A stretch of 64,000 bases of DNA, from positions 186,001-250,000 of the forward strand of contig NZ_DASUCC010000097.1 of assembly GCF_035762905.1 (NCBI RefSeq), in the 5' to 3' direction. Below are positions 35,386 to 44,121 of the stretch, piece after piece. The translations under genes were made by a program, and so were the position numbers. The notes beneath the pieces were generated by a model. The model made no database searches. It worked only from the letters and a program-made list of their open reading frames with translations, and had not been told where the DNA came from. The stretch's first letter is position 1. Every line of letters begins with the position of its first letter. Source of the DNA: DASYTH01 sp035762905 (lineage in GTDB: Bacteria; Actinomycetota; Actinomycetes; Mycobacteriales; Pseudonocardiaceae).

Positions 35386-36771
35386 ATGACCGCGCCCAGC
35401 GACGACCACGACGCAGCCGACCGCGTGTTGTTGCGGCGGCTGCGGGCGGGGGAGGACGCGGCCTTCGGGGAACTCTTCGCCCGGCACTCGGCGGCGGTGC
35501 GGCGCCTGGCGTTCGGCCTGGTGAACGACCGGGTCGAGGCCGAGGACCTGACCGCGGAGGCGTTCTTCCGGGTATTGCTGGCAATTCGGCGCGGCGCCGG
35601 GCCGGTCGAGAACGTGCGCGGCTACCTGTTGATCGTGACCCGCCGGGTGGCCTGGGAGTGGCACTCCCGCCGCCGCGACGTGCCGGTGTCCGACGAGGAG
35701 CTGCGGTACCGGGTCGGTGCCGGACCGGACACCTCCGGCCAGGCCACCGAGAAAAACCTGATCACCCGCGCGTTCACCAGCCTGCCCGAGCGCTGGCGCA
35801 GCGTGCTGTGGAAGGTCGAGGTCGAGGGCGAGCGCCCGGCCGTGGTGGCCACCAACTTCGGCTTGTCCGCCAACGCCACCGCGGCGCTGGCCCGCCGGGC
35901 TCGGCAGGGCTTACGCGCCGCCTACCTGCAGGCCCACCTGGCCGTCGACCGCGGCTCCACCGGCTGCCGGTGCGTGCTGGAGAAGCTCGGCGCCTACACC
36001 GCCGGCAGCATCAAGGGCTCCGAGCGGCGCCGGATCCGGGCGCACCTGGCCGGCTGCGCGAACTGCGCGGCGATGCACGCCGAGCTGCACGAGGTCTGCT
36101 CCGGGCTGCGCTCGCACGCCGCGCTGGTGGCCGTCCCGGTGGCCGCGCTCGCCGGTCTCGGCGCCACCTTCAAGAGCGTGCTGGCCAGCGCCAAGGTGCA
36201 GGTCGGGCTGGCCGCGTCGTCCGCAGCCGCGATGGGCGTGCTCGGTGTGGTGGCCGGACCGTGGGGCTTCGGCGAGTACACCACCGCGCCCGACGACCTG
36301 GACGGCCGGCGCGGCGTGCAGCTGACCATCGCCGACGCCCCGACCAGCCCGCAGACCATCGCGCTGACCACCGGCGCGCTCAGCACGGCGGCCGTGGTGC
36401 CGAGCCGGCGCCGCAACCCGCTGGCCACCCCCGCGGCCCTGCCGGCGTCCTCGACCCCGGTCGCGGTGCCGGCGAAGACCCCAGGCGGCTACGACGAGGG
36501 CGCCCGGGTGGTGTACCGGGAGACCGCGGTCGAGGAGCACGTGCAGATCTTCGACGACCACGCGGTCGTGTACGAGACCACGTCGGTGACCGAGGTGAAC
36601 GCGCTGGACCAGACCCGGGTGGTCACGCACACCACCAGCCGCACCAAGCCGGTCCCGCCGGTGGTCGCGGCGACCAGTCCGGCCGATTCCAAGCCGCCGG
36701 CAACCACCACGACGACGCCCGGGCCGCCGAGCGTGCCGAAGGCGGTGCCGGCCGCACCGTCCGGTCCCTGA
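35386..36771 (+). CDS. ECF-type sigma factor fused to zinc-finger anti-sigma-like tail
   Basis: 461 aa. Sigma region 2 (about 14-85: FGELFARHSAAVRRLAFGLVNDRVEAEDLTAEAFFRVL) and region 4 (about 125-182: ITRAFTSLPERWRSVLWKVEVEGE...ANATAALARRARQGLR). A zf-HC2-like H-x3-C-x2-C (H220, C224, C227) is followed by two hydrophobic segments (about 245-292) and a ~170-residue Thr/Pro-rich, presumably external tail. Known ECF groups with fused tails, such as ECF53, control their own activity this way. ATG 35386 has GGGAGGAGG upstream; no separate anti-sigma gene is adjacent. Confidence 0.88.
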   Translation: MTAPSDDHDAADRVLLRRLRAGEDAAFGELFARHSAAVRRLAFGLVNDRVEAEDLTAEAFFRVLLAIRRGAGPVENVRGYLLIVTRRVAWEWHSRRRDVPVSDEELRYRVGAGPDTSGQATEKNLITRAFTSLPERWRSVLWKVEVEGERPAVVATNFGLSANATAALARRARQGLRAAYLQAHLAVDRGSTGCRCVLEKLGAYTAGSIKGSERRRIRAHLAGCANCAAMHAELHEVCSGLRSHAALVAVPVAALAGLGATFKSVLASAKVQVGLAASSAAAMGVLGVVAGPWGFGEYTTAPDDLDGRRGVQLTIADAPTSPQTIALTTGALSTAAVVPSRRRNPLATPAALPASSTPVAVPAKTPGGYDEGARVVYRETAVEEHVQIFDDHAVVYETTSVTEVNALDQTRVVTHTTSRTKPVPPVVAATSPADSKPPATTTTTPGPPSVPKAVPAAPSGP

Positions 36772-36851
36772 CGGCGTATACCACACGCACCGTGGCGATC
36801 AAGATCGCTGACGGTCGCTTTCCGCAGCCGGTAAATGTCAGAATTGACCCC

Positions 36852-37295
36852 ATGTTGCGGGTGGTTCGTGGCGCCGACGACCGGGTGTGGACGCTGCAGG
36901 CGGACATGGAGTGGCGGACCCCGGCCTCGGAAATCGAGTTCGAGCACGACATCAGCTCAAGCCGCGGTTCGGCGCTGGTGCTCGCCGTCGTGGTGGTGGT
37001 GCTGGCCGTTGCGCTGATCACCTGGACCCCGGCGGACGTGGTCGTGCCGCTCTGGCTGGTGCTCATGCTGGTGCTGCTGATCATGTTCTTCCCGCTGCGC
37101 TGGATGTTGCGCCGGCCGTGGGAGATCAGCGCGGCCACCGGCGACGACGGCGACGGCAACCCGACCGAGCAGTGGGTCGGCGCCGTGCGCGGGGTGCTCA
37201 ACGTGCGGCAGCAGGTGTCCCAGGTAGCCCGTAACATCGCGGACAAGTCGACTCCCGGCGTGGACGGTCCCCTGCGACAGGTCACGCCGGACTAG
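36852..37295 (+). CDS. Two-TM conserved membrane protein
   Basis: 147 aa. Start MLRVVRGADDRVWTLQADMEWRTP is chosen; the frame also opens upstream at 36792. A short cytoplasmic domain, two adjacent membrane helices (ALVLAVVVVVLAVALITW and VVPLWLVLMLVLLIMFFPLRWML) and a C-terminal cytoplasmic region with WVGAVRGVLNVRQQ. I recognise it as a conserved actinobacterial membrane protein but cannot assign a function. The Fpg/Nei gene starts 14 nt downstream. Confidence 0.75.
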   Translation: MLRVVRGADDRVWTLQADMEWRTPASEIEFEHDISSSRGSALVLAVVVVVLAVALITWTPADVVVPLWLVLMLVLLIMFFPLRWMLRRPWEISAATGDDGDGNPTEQWVGAVRGVLNVRQQVSQVARNIADKSTPGVDGPLRQVTPD

Positions 37296-37309
37296 CGCAG
37301 GGCGGTGCG

Positions 37310-38173
37310 GTGCCGGAACTACCCGAGGTTGAGGCGCTCGCCCATCACCTGCGTGCGCACGCCGCCGGCCGGACGGTCGCGCGGGTGGACGTGGCGTCGC
37401 TGGCCGTGCTCAAGACCGCCAGCCCGCCGTGGACCGAGTTGGCTGGCCGGGAGGTGACCGGAGCCGGGCGGCACGGCAAGTTCCTGGACCTGGACTGCTC
37501 CGGCCTGCATCTGGTCGTGCACCTGGCAAGGGCCGGCTGGCTGCGCTGGTCGGACACGCTCTCGGCGGCGCCGCCCAAGCCCGGGCGCGGGCCGCTCGCG
37601 CTGCGGGTGCACCTGGGCCGGCCGGGTGACGGACCCGGGTTCGACCTCACCGAAGCGGGCACCAAGAAGGGCCTCGCGGTGTGGATCGTGACCGACCCGG
37701 CCGAGGTGCCGGGGGTGGCCGGGCTCGGGCCGGACGCCCTTTCGGTCACCCGGGACCAGTTGGCCGGGTTGCTCGCCGGTCGCTCCGAGCGGCTGAAGAC
37801 CGCGCTGACCACGCAGAAGATCCTGGCCGGGGTGGGCAACGCCTACTCCGACGAGATCATGCACACCGCCCGGCTCTCGCCGTACGCCACCGCCGGAAAG
37901 CTGGACGACGACGCGCTCGACCGGCTGCACACCGCGCTGCACGGGGTGCTGTCCGACGCGGTCGCCCGCTCGGTCGGGCAGGAGGCGGCCCGGCTGAAGG
38001 GGGAGAAGCGCTCCGGGCTGCGGGTGCACGCCCGGACCGGGTTGCCGTGCCCGGTGTGCGCCGACACGGTGCGCGAGGTTTCCTTCGCGGACAAGGCTTT
38101 CCAGTACTGCCCGACCTGCCAGACCGGCGGCAAGCCGCTGGCCGACCGGCGGCTGTCCCGGCTGCTCAAGTGA
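37310..38173 (+). CDS. Fpg/Nei-family DNA glycosylase
   Basis: 287 aa. The catalytic Pro2-Glu3 is present in MPELPEVEAL. Lys in RHGKFLDLD, helix-two-turn-helix region KTALTTQKILAGVGNAYSDEIMH, and a C-terminal zinc finger with CPVCADTV and YCPTCQTGGK. These remove oxidised bases with beta/delta-lyase activity. GTG 37310 has CAGGGCGG upstream. Residues GEKRSGLRVHARTG replace the usual Fpg loop, so the Nei-like actinobacterial subgroup is likely; base preference is not readable. Confidence 0.92.
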   Translation: MPELPEVEALAHHLRAHAAGRTVARVDVASLAVLKTASPPWTELAGREVTGAGRHGKFLDLDCSGLHLVVHLARAGWLRWSDTLSAAPPKPGRGPLALRVHLGRPGDGPGFDLTEAGTKKGLAVWIVTDPAEVPGVAGLGPDALSVTRDQLAGLLAGRSERLKTALTTQKILAGVGNAYSDEIMHTARLSPYATAGKLDDDALDRLHTALHGVLSDAVARSVGQEAARLKGEKRSGLRVHARTGLPCPVCADTVREVSFADKAFQYCPTCQTGGKPLADRRLSRLLK

Positions 38174-38791
38174 TCAGCTGACCAGCAGCACCTCGAGGGT
38201 GCGCGGGCCGTGCACGCCCTCCACCCGGTTCAGCTCGATGTCGCTGGTGGCCGACGGACCGGAGATGAACGTCAACGGGCGCACCGGATCCAGCCGGTCC
38301 AGCGCCTCCGGCACGGTGCCGATCACCTGCTTTGCCCGCACCACGCACAGGTGGTAGTCCGGCACCAGGGTGAGCGCCCGCCTGCCCTGCCCGGTGCCGG
38401 CGTCCAGCACGATGGTGCCGGTCTCGGCGATGGCCACCGCAGCGCCGGTGAGCACGCCGTCCACCCCGTCCAGGATGTCCACGCTCAGCACCGGGTCGTC
38501 GTCGATCAGCCAGTCGAACCCATCGGTGCACCACGCGGCCGGCACGTCGGCCGGCACCGCGATCCGCCGCGCACCGCGGGCCCGCAGCGCATCGGCGACC
38601 GCGGCCGGCAGCCGGCGCGCGCCGACCCGGTGCACGGTGGCCCGGTAGTCGGCGACCCGCTCGGCGAACAGCGCGAGCGGATCCGCGGTCGGGCGCGCGG
38701 TGTCGTAGTCCCGGGGCACCGGCCCGGCGGTGGGCGCATCGGCGACCGCCCGGCGGATCCGGCCGAGGATCTCGGTTCGCGCGTCAGCCAC
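38174..38791 (-). CDS. lutC: LutC, LUD-domain lactate utilisation protein
   Basis: 205 aa LUD domain. The sequence includes VGARRLPAAVADALRARGARRIAVP, GAAVAIAETGTIVLD and VPDYHLCVVRAKQVIGTVPEAL, which match LutC/YkgG. Part of the LutABC complex that oxidises L-lactate to pyruvate. GTG 38791 overlaps the lutB stop by 8 nt (GTGGCTGA). Last gene of the operon. Confidence 0.92.
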   Translation of the reverse strand: MADARTEILGRIRRAVADAPTAGPVPRDYDTARPTADPLALFAERVADYRATVHRVGARRLPAAVADALRARGARRIAVPADVPAAWCTDGFDWLIDDDPVLSVDILDGVDGVLTGAAVAIAETGTIVLDAGTGQGRRALTLVPDYHLCVVRAKQVIGTVPEALDRLDPVRPLTFISGPSATSDIELNRVEGVHGPRTLEVLLVS

Positions 38792-40226
38792 GGGTCCTCC
38801 GCCACCACGACCGGAACGACTCCTTGGGCGGCGCCGGGACATCCCGGCTGTCCGTCCACTTGGAACCGGGCCACGGCAGGTGCGAGATCTGCCCGTCCCG
38901 GCCGAGGAACCGGGCCAGCGATCCGGCCTTCTGCGCCGCCTCGTACCGCCTCGGGTTGCCGAGGATCCAGGCCAGGGCCGCCATCCCGGCCGCTTCGCCC
39001 GAGCGTTTTCCTTTGGCCGCAACGGCTTGCCCGCGCAGATGGACCAGCACCTCCGGGATGTCGATGCGCACCGGACAGACCTCGAAGCAGGCGCCGCACA
39101 GCGTCGAGGCGTACGGCAGGGAATGGACCTGTGCCGCCTCCGCCTTGCTCTGCGGGTCGGTCACCAGCTGCGGGGTGAGGATCGCGCCGATCGGACCGGG
39201 GTAGACCGAGCCGTACGCGGCGCCGCCGGTGCGCTCGTAGACCGGGCAGACGTTGAGGCAGGCGGAGCACCGGATGCAGCGCAGCGCCGCCCGGCCGACC
39301 GGGTCGGCGAGCGTCGCGGTGCGGCCGTTGTCCAGCAGCACCAGGTGGAACTCCTGCGGACCGTCGCCGGGCGTGACCCCGGTCCAGACGGAGGTGTACG
39401 GGTTCATCCGCTCCGCGGTGGACGAGCGCGGCAGCAGCTGCAGGAACACCTCGAGGTCGCGCCAGGACGGCACCACCTTCTCGATGCCCATCACGGTGAT
39501 CAGGGTGCGCGGCAGGGTCAGGCACATCCGCCCGTTGCCCTCCGACTCCAGCACCACGATCGATCCGGTGTCGGCCACCGCGAAGTTGGCTCCGGACACC
39601 GCGACCGTGGCGGAGAGGAACTTGCGCCGCAGATGCGCCCGGGCCGCCTCGGCCAGCGCGGTGGGCGTCGCGGGGAGATCGGCGGGCGCGTCCGGCATCC
39701 GGCTGGCGAAGATCTCCCGGATCTCCGCGCGGTTGCGGTGGATCGCCGGCACCAGGATGTGCGACGGCCGGTCGTGTCCCAACTGGACGATCAGCTCGGC
39801 GAGATCCGTTTCCACCACACCGATTCCGCCGGCCTCGAGCGCCTCGTTCAGCGCGATCTCCGCGGTGGCCATGGATTTCACCTTGACCACCTCGTCGGCG
39901 CCGGCCGCGCGGGCCAGCCGGAGCACGATCTCGTTGGCCTCGGCGGCATCCCGGGCCCAGTGCACCACGCCGCCGCGCGCGGTCACCGCGGCCTCCAGCC
40001 GTTCGAGGTAGGTGTCCAGCCGGAACAGCACCTCGTTCTTGATCGCCTCACCGGCCCGGCGCAGCCGCTCCCAGTCCGGCAGTTCCTCGACCGCTGCGGT
40101 GCGTTTGGTCCGGATGGTGTGCGTGGCGTGCCGAAGGTTGCGGCGCAGCTGCGGGTCGGCCAGCGCCGCCGCGGCGGCCCGGGGAAACGTCGGCGTGCCC
40201 AGCCAGGTCACCGGGTTACGACCCAT
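38784..40226 (-). CDS. lutB: LutB, iron-sulfur lactate utilisation protein
   Basis: 480 aa. An N-terminal LUD domain (about 70-300) is followed by two 4Fe-4S binding motifs, CIRCSACLNVCPVY and CGACFEVCPVRI. A C-terminal DUF3390-like segment ends at RTRG. It passes electrons in LutABC. GGAGGAGCC precedes the ATG at 40226, and the start lies 19 nt inside lutA. Confidence 0.95.
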   Translation of the reverse strand: MGRNPVTWLGTPTFPRAAAAALADPQLRRNLRHATHTIRTKRTAAVEELPDWERLRRAGEAIKNEVLFRLDTYLERLEAAVTARGGVVHWARDAAEANEIVLRLARAAGADEVVKVKSMATAEIALNEALEAGGIGVVETDLAELIVQLGHDRPSHILVPAIHRNRAEIREIFASRMPDAPADLPATPTALAEAARAHLRRKFLSATVAVSGANFAVADTGSIVVLESEGNGRMCLTLPRTLITVMGIEKVVPSWRDLEVFLQLLPRSSTAERMNPYTSVWTGVTPGDGPQEFHLVLLDNGRTATLADPVGRAALRCIRCSACLNVCPVYERTGGAAYGSVYPGPIGAILTPQLVTDPQSKAEAAQVHSLPYASTLCGACFEVCPVRIDIPEVLVHLRGQAVAAKGKRSGEAAGMAALAWILGNPRRYEAAQKAGSLARFLGRDGQISHLPWPGSKWTDSRDVPAPPKESFRSWWRRTRG

Positions 40227-40939
40227 GGCTCCTCCTCCGTGCTGGCCAGGATCTCCGCCAGGTGCACGGCGCGCACCCCGGACCGGGTGCGGGACAACCC
40301 GCCACCGATGTGCATCAGACACGAGTTGTCGCCCGCGGTCACGAACTCCGCGCCGGTGCCGAGCACGTTCCACATCTTGTCGGTGAGCATCGCGGTGGAC
40401 GTCGCGGCGTTCTTCACCGCGAACGTGCCGCCGAACCCGCAGCAGGACTCCGCCTCGTCCAGCTCGACCAGCTCCAGCCCGCGCACCGCGCGCAGCAGCC
40501 GCAGCGGCCGGTCGCCAACGCCGAGCAGCCGCAGCGAATGGCAGGTGGGGTGGTAGGTGACCCGGTGCGGGAAGTAGGCCCGCACGTCGGTCACCTCGAG
40601 CACGTCGACCAGGAACTCGGACAGCTCGTAGACCGGCGCCACCGACCCGTTGCCCAGCCGCGGATGCACCTCCCGGATCATCCCGACGCACGATCCGGAT
40701 GGCGCCACCACCGCGTCGTAGCCGGCGAACGCCCGGGCCATCGCCCCGGCCAGCGGCGTCGCCTGCTCGCGGTAGCCGGTGTTGTAGTGCATCTGCCCGC
40801 AGCAGGTCGCGTCCATCGGCAGTTCCACCGCGCAGCCGAGCCGTTCCAGCAGGCGTACCACGGCTTTCGCGGTGTCCGGAAACAACGTGTCCGTCAGGCA
40901 CGTCGGAAATAACGCTACCCGGGTTGTCTGGACCGCCAC
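40208..40939 (-). CDS. lutA: LutA, CCG-domain lactate utilisation protein
   Basis: 243 aa with two CCG (heterodisulfide reductase B-like) domains: DATCCGQMHYN and ESCCGFGGTFAVKN, plus YHPTCHSLRLLG. GTG at 40939 is preferred; the frame extends to 40993, but TACGGT lies 7 nt before 40939. Divergent from the LytS-type kinase, with only 60 bp between starts, so lutABC and the kinase share a control region. Confidence 0.93.
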   Translation of the reverse strand: MAVQTTRVALFPTCLTDTLFPDTAKAVVRLLERLGCAVELPMDATCCGQMHYNTGYREQATPLAGAMARAFAGYDAVVAPSGSCVGMIREVHPRLGNGSVAPVYELSEFLVDVLEVTDVRAYFPHRVTYHPTCHSLRLLGVGDRPLRLLRAVRGLELVELDEAESCCGFGGTFAVKNAATSTAMLTDKMWNVLGTGAEFVTAGDNSCLMHIGGGLSRTRSGVRAVHLAEILASTEEEPWVVTR

Positions 40940-40946
40940 GGGAGTT

Positions 40947-40952
40947 ACCGTA
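40947..40952 (-). promoter_or_regulatory. -10 box TACGGT of lutABC
   Basis: On the minus strand TACGGT lies 7 nt before the lutA GTG at 40939. Confidence 0.55.
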
Positions 40953-40999
40953 TCCTGGTGCGCCTTGTGAGCCCGCTGTCGACGATCGAGCATTGAGCC

Positions 41000-42292
41000 G
41001 TGTCCGGACTGTGGGCCGAACAGGTCTTGGTCGGGGCGATCGCGGTCTGCGTCGTCTCCGGACTGTTCTTCGCGTGGCTGCTCAACCGCAAGAGTGACGG
41101 GTCCGTTCCGGATGCCGTTCTGGACGCGGTGCAGCGGCTGTCGCAGGCGGCGCCGCAGCTACGGGACGGGTTGACCGAGGAGGCCGCGGACCAGGCCACC
41201 AAGCATCTGGTGGAGATGCTCAAGTGCGTCGCGATCGGGATCACCGACTCCTCCGGCCGGTTGCTGTCCTGGGACGGCGAGGCCAACGAGCACTACGAGG
41301 GCATGATGGGCGCGATCGACGCGGCCAAGCGCACGGCCCACCGCGAGCACATCAACCACACCGACCTGCAGTGCGACCACAGGGGACGCTGCCCGATGCG
41401 CACCGCGGTGATCGTGCCGCTGATCATCGACGGGGACGTCGAGGGCACGCTGATCGTGGTCGGCGGGGCGAACAGCAAGCGGCTGATCCGGGCGGCCGAC
41501 GAGGTGGCCCAGTTCATCTGCATCCAGTTGGAGCTGGCCAAACTGGACGAGTCCAAGCAGCAGTTGGCCAAGGCCGAGCTGCGGATGCTGCGCGCGCAGA
41601 TCTCGCCGCACTTCCTGTACAACGCGCTGAACGCGATCTCCTCGCTGATCCGCACCGATCCCGAGCGGGCCAGGGACCTGCTGCACGAGTTCGCCGACTT
41701 CACCCGCTACTCGTTCCGCTCCGAGGGGCTGTTCACCACGCTGGCCGAGGAGCTGCGCAACATCGAGCGCTACCTGGCCATCCAGTGCCAGCGTTACCAG
41801 GAGCGGCTCACCGTCCGGATCAAGATCGCCCCCGAGGTGCTGTCCGTGGTGGTGCCGTTCCTGGTGCTCCAGCCGCTGGTGGAGAACGCGGTGCAGCACG
41901 GCCTGTCCACCAAGCCGGGCGGCGGCACGGTGACCGTGATCGCCCAGGACAACGGCAACGAGGCGCTGATCAGCGTCGAGGACGACGGCGTCGGCATGGA
42001 CGCCGACCGGCTGTTCTCCGACCTGCGCAACGCGCACAAGACCGGCGCGCACGTCGGCCTCGGCAACATCAACCACCGGATGCGTTCGGTGTTCGGCGAC
42101 GAGTACGCGCTGATGGTGGAGACCGCCCCGGGCGCCGGCATGAAGGTGATCCTGCGGGTGCCGAAGTTCTTCCCGGGTGTGCGCGCCGACCTGCCGGACT
42201 TCGAGGCGGACGCGGCCGACGAGGCCGAGGAGCCCGGCGCCGCGCCGGCCGCGGGCGACGACGTCGGCCCGCGGGCCCGTCAACTGCGCTGA
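41000..42292 (+). CDS. LytS/YehU-type sensor histidine kinase (module 1)
   Basis: 430 aa. One N-terminal membrane helix (about 8-28), a GAF-like sensor region (about 60-180) carrying CDHRGRC (C125, C131), and a His_kinase domain (PF06580 type) with H204 in AQISPHFLYNALNAISSLI. The ATPase has the N box LVENAVQHG (293-301) and G box SVEDDGVGM. The LytS/BtsS/YpdA group senses pyruvate or related metabolites in other bacteria. GTG at 41000. It diverges from lutABC; its likely partner is the LytTR regulator at 43278, with a protease gene between them. Confidence 0.93.
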   Translation: MSGLWAEQVLVGAIAVCVVSGLFFAWLLNRKSDGSVPDAVLDAVQRLSQAAPQLRDGLTEEAADQATKHLVEMLKCVAIGITDSSGRLLSWDGEANEHYEGMMGAIDAAKRTAHREHINHTDLQCDHRGRCPMRTAVIVPLIIDGDVEGTLIVVGGANSKRLIRAADEVAQFICIQLELAKLDESKQQLAKAELRMLRAQISPHFLYNALNAISSLIRTDPERARDLLHEFADFTRYSFRSEGLFTTLAEELRNIERYLAIQCQRYQERLTVRIKIAPEVLSVVVPFLVLQPLVENAVQHGLSTKPGGGTVTVIAQDNGNEALISVEDDGVGMDADRLFSDLRNAHKTGAHVGLGNINHRMRSVFGDEYALMVETAPGAGMKVILRVPKFFPGVRADLPDFEADAADEAEEPGAAPAAGDDVGPRARQLR

Positions 42293-42296
42293 CACG

Positions 42297-42302
42297 TATG
42301 GT
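42297..42302 (+). promoter_or_regulatory. -10 box TATGGT, S49 peptidase
   Basis: TATGGT lies 8 nt before the ATG at 42311, starting 5 nt past the kinase stop. The peptidase can therefore be expressed apart from the kinase. Confidence 0.5.
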
Positions 42303-42310
42303 TGGTTGAC

Positions 42311-43189
42311 ATGAGCGTGTCCGACAAGCTGGTCTCCAAGTTGCCCAGAATCGGTGACCGTGGCGGGAACTCGCGGGTGGTCGCGGTGGTCCGGCTGCAC
42401 GGCGTGATCACCCCGACCCCGTCACCGCTCGGCCGGGGCACGATCAACATCAACACCGTCGAGTCGGCTCTGACCAGGGCGTTCGATCACGACCGGCTGG
42501 CCGCGGTGGCGCTGGCGATCAACTCGCCGGGCGGTGCGGCCACCCAGTCCGCGCTGGTCGCCGAGCGGATCAGGGAACTGGCCGCCCGCAAGAAGGTCCG
42601 GGTGCTGTCGTTCTGCGAGGACGTGGCGGCCTCCGGCGGGTACTGGCTGGCCTGTGCCGGGGACGAGATCTACGCGCACCCGTCGTCACTGGTCGGCTCG
42701 ATCGGGGTGGTCTCGGCCGGGTTCGGCCTGACCGGGCTGCTCGAGCGGGTCGGCGTGGAGCGCCGGGTGTACACGGCGGGCACGCACAAGGTGCGGCTGG
42801 ACCCGTTCCGGCCGGAGAAGCCGGAGGACGTGGCGTGGCTGACCGGCCTGCAGTCCCAGCTGCACGAGCAGTTCGCCGGCTGGGTGCGCGATCGGCGCGG
42901 GGACAAGCTGGCCGCGGACGGCGACCTGTTCTCCGGAGAGGTGTGGACCGGGGCGAAGGCGGTCGAGCTGGGGTTGGTGGACGGGCTGGGCAACCTGCGC
43001 GAGGTGATCGCGGAGCGCTACCCGGACGCCGAGGTGAGCGTCGCCGAGCCGAAGCGGCCGCTGCTGGCCCGGTTGGGGCTGGCCGGCGCGGCCGGGGTGG
43101 GACCGTGGGCCGGGTCGACGGCGGACCGGGTGCTCTCGGCGGTGGAGGCGATCGAGGTGCGTGCGACATGGTCCCGATTCGGTCTGTGA
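42311..43189 (+). CDS. S49-family (SppA-like) serine peptidase
   Basis: 292 aa. Short form of the S49 fold: AINSPGGAATQSALVAERI, nucleophile Ser in DVAASGGYWLA, and general-base Lys in YTAGTHKVRLDPFRPEKP. There is no clear signal peptide or membrane anchor, unlike classical SppA, so the protein may be cytoplasmic. It sits between the LytS-type kinase and the LytTR regulator, 18 bp after the former. A regulatory or membrane-protein quality-control role is possible but not shown. Confidence 0.88.
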   Translation: MSVSDKLVSKLPRIGDRGGNSRVVAVVRLHGVITPTPSPLGRGTININTVESALTRAFDHDRLAAVALAINSPGGAATQSALVAERIRELAARKKVRVLSFCEDVAASGGYWLACAGDEIYAHPSSLVGSIGVVSAGFGLTGLLERVGVERRVYTAGTHKVRLDPFRPEKPEDVAWLTGLQSQLHEQFAGWVRDRRGDKLAADGDLFSGEVWTGAKAVELGLVDGLGNLREVIAERYPDAEVSVAEPKRPLLARLGLAGAAGVGPWAGSTADRVLSAVEAIEVRATWSRFGL

Positions 43190-43277
43190 CCAACCATCAC
43201 GCTCCGTCGCCCGTCCGGGTGGCCCCCGATCCGACCATGGACATCCGCGGGGTTCGATCGGCAGGATTCGACCTACT

Positions 43278-44096
43278 GTGAGTACCGCATCCAACCCCCC
43301 CGGTCTCGTCGTCCTCGCCGTGGACGACGAAAAGGACGGCATGGAGGCGCTCGCCGAGCGGTTGAACAACAACCGCTTCGTGCGGCGGGTGATCCAGGCC
43401 TTCGACGCCACCGGCGCGCTGCGCATCCTGTCCGGCGACGACCATGAGCTGGCCGCGCGCCGCGACTCCGGCCGGCCGATCGTGGACGCGGTGTTCTCCG
43501 ACCTGAAGATGCCCGGGCTGACCGGCATGGAGATGGCCAAGGTGCTGACCGGGTTCAAGCCGTCCCCGGTGCTGATCTTCGTGACCGGGCACGGCGAGGG
43601 CGAGCAGGCGGTGGAGGCGTTCGAGCTGGGCGCGGTGGACTTCATCCCCAAGCCGTGCGACCAGTCCCGGATGGACCGGGCGATCCAGCGGGTGCTGTCC
43701 AAGCTGCGCGGCGACGGCCTGACCGGCGAGTCGCCGTCGGCCGTCGAGCCGAGCGACGACGAGGTGATCCCGGTGGAGCTGGCCGGCACCACCAAGCTGA
43801 TCCCGCGCTCGTCGGTGCGCTGGGTGGAGGCGCAGGGCGACTACGCCCGGCTGTTCACCTCGGAGGGCTCGCACCTGGTCCGCATCCCGCTTGCGCAGCT
43901 GGAGGAGCGCTGGGAGAAGGCCGGTTTCGTCCGCATCCACCGTTCGTACCTGGTGCCGGTCTCGCTGATCACCGAGCTGCAGCTGGGCGGCAACGGCTAC
44001 CACGTGATCATCGGCAACGGCGAGCGCACGCTGCCGGTCAGCCGCCGGCACACCCGCGAGCTGAAGGACCGGATCACGCGCCGGGGTGCCATGTGA
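43278..44096 (+). CDS. LytTR-family response regulator (module 1)
   Basis: 272 aa. Receiver domain with the acidic pair at VDDEKDG, phospho-acceptor D75 in VFSDLKMPGLTGME, and Lys in FIPKPCD. Compared with the second regulator, about a dozen extra residues (LSGDDHELAARRDSGRPIV) precede the D75 strand. The C-terminal LytTR DNA-binding domain (about 160-270) contains RWVEAQGDYARLFT and GFVRIHRSYLVPV. GTG at 43278; a longer frame would overlap the peptidase. Downstream are the small membrane protein and symporter it probably controls. Confidence 0.93.
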   Translation: MSTASNPPGLVVLAVDDEKDGMEALAERLNNNRFVRRVIQAFDATGALRILSGDDHELAARRDSGRPIVDAVFSDLKMPGLTGMEMAKVLTGFKPSPVLIFVTGHGEGEQAVEAFELGAVDFIPKPCDQSRMDRAIQRVLSKLRGDGLTGESPSAVEPSDDEVIPVELAGTTKLIPRSSVRWVEAQGDYARLFTSEGSHLVRIPLAQLEERWEKAGFVRIHRSYLVPVSLITELQLGGNGYHVIIGNGERTLPVSRRHTRELKDRITRRGAM

Positions 44097-44121
44097 GCGA
44101 CGGGTTACCCGGGGGATCCTC

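Noticed and set aside
43161..43277. Longer N-terminus for the module 1 response regulator
   Set aside because: The extra residues overlap the S49 peptidase end and do not resemble a receiver. The GTG at 43278 directly precedes the receiver fold.
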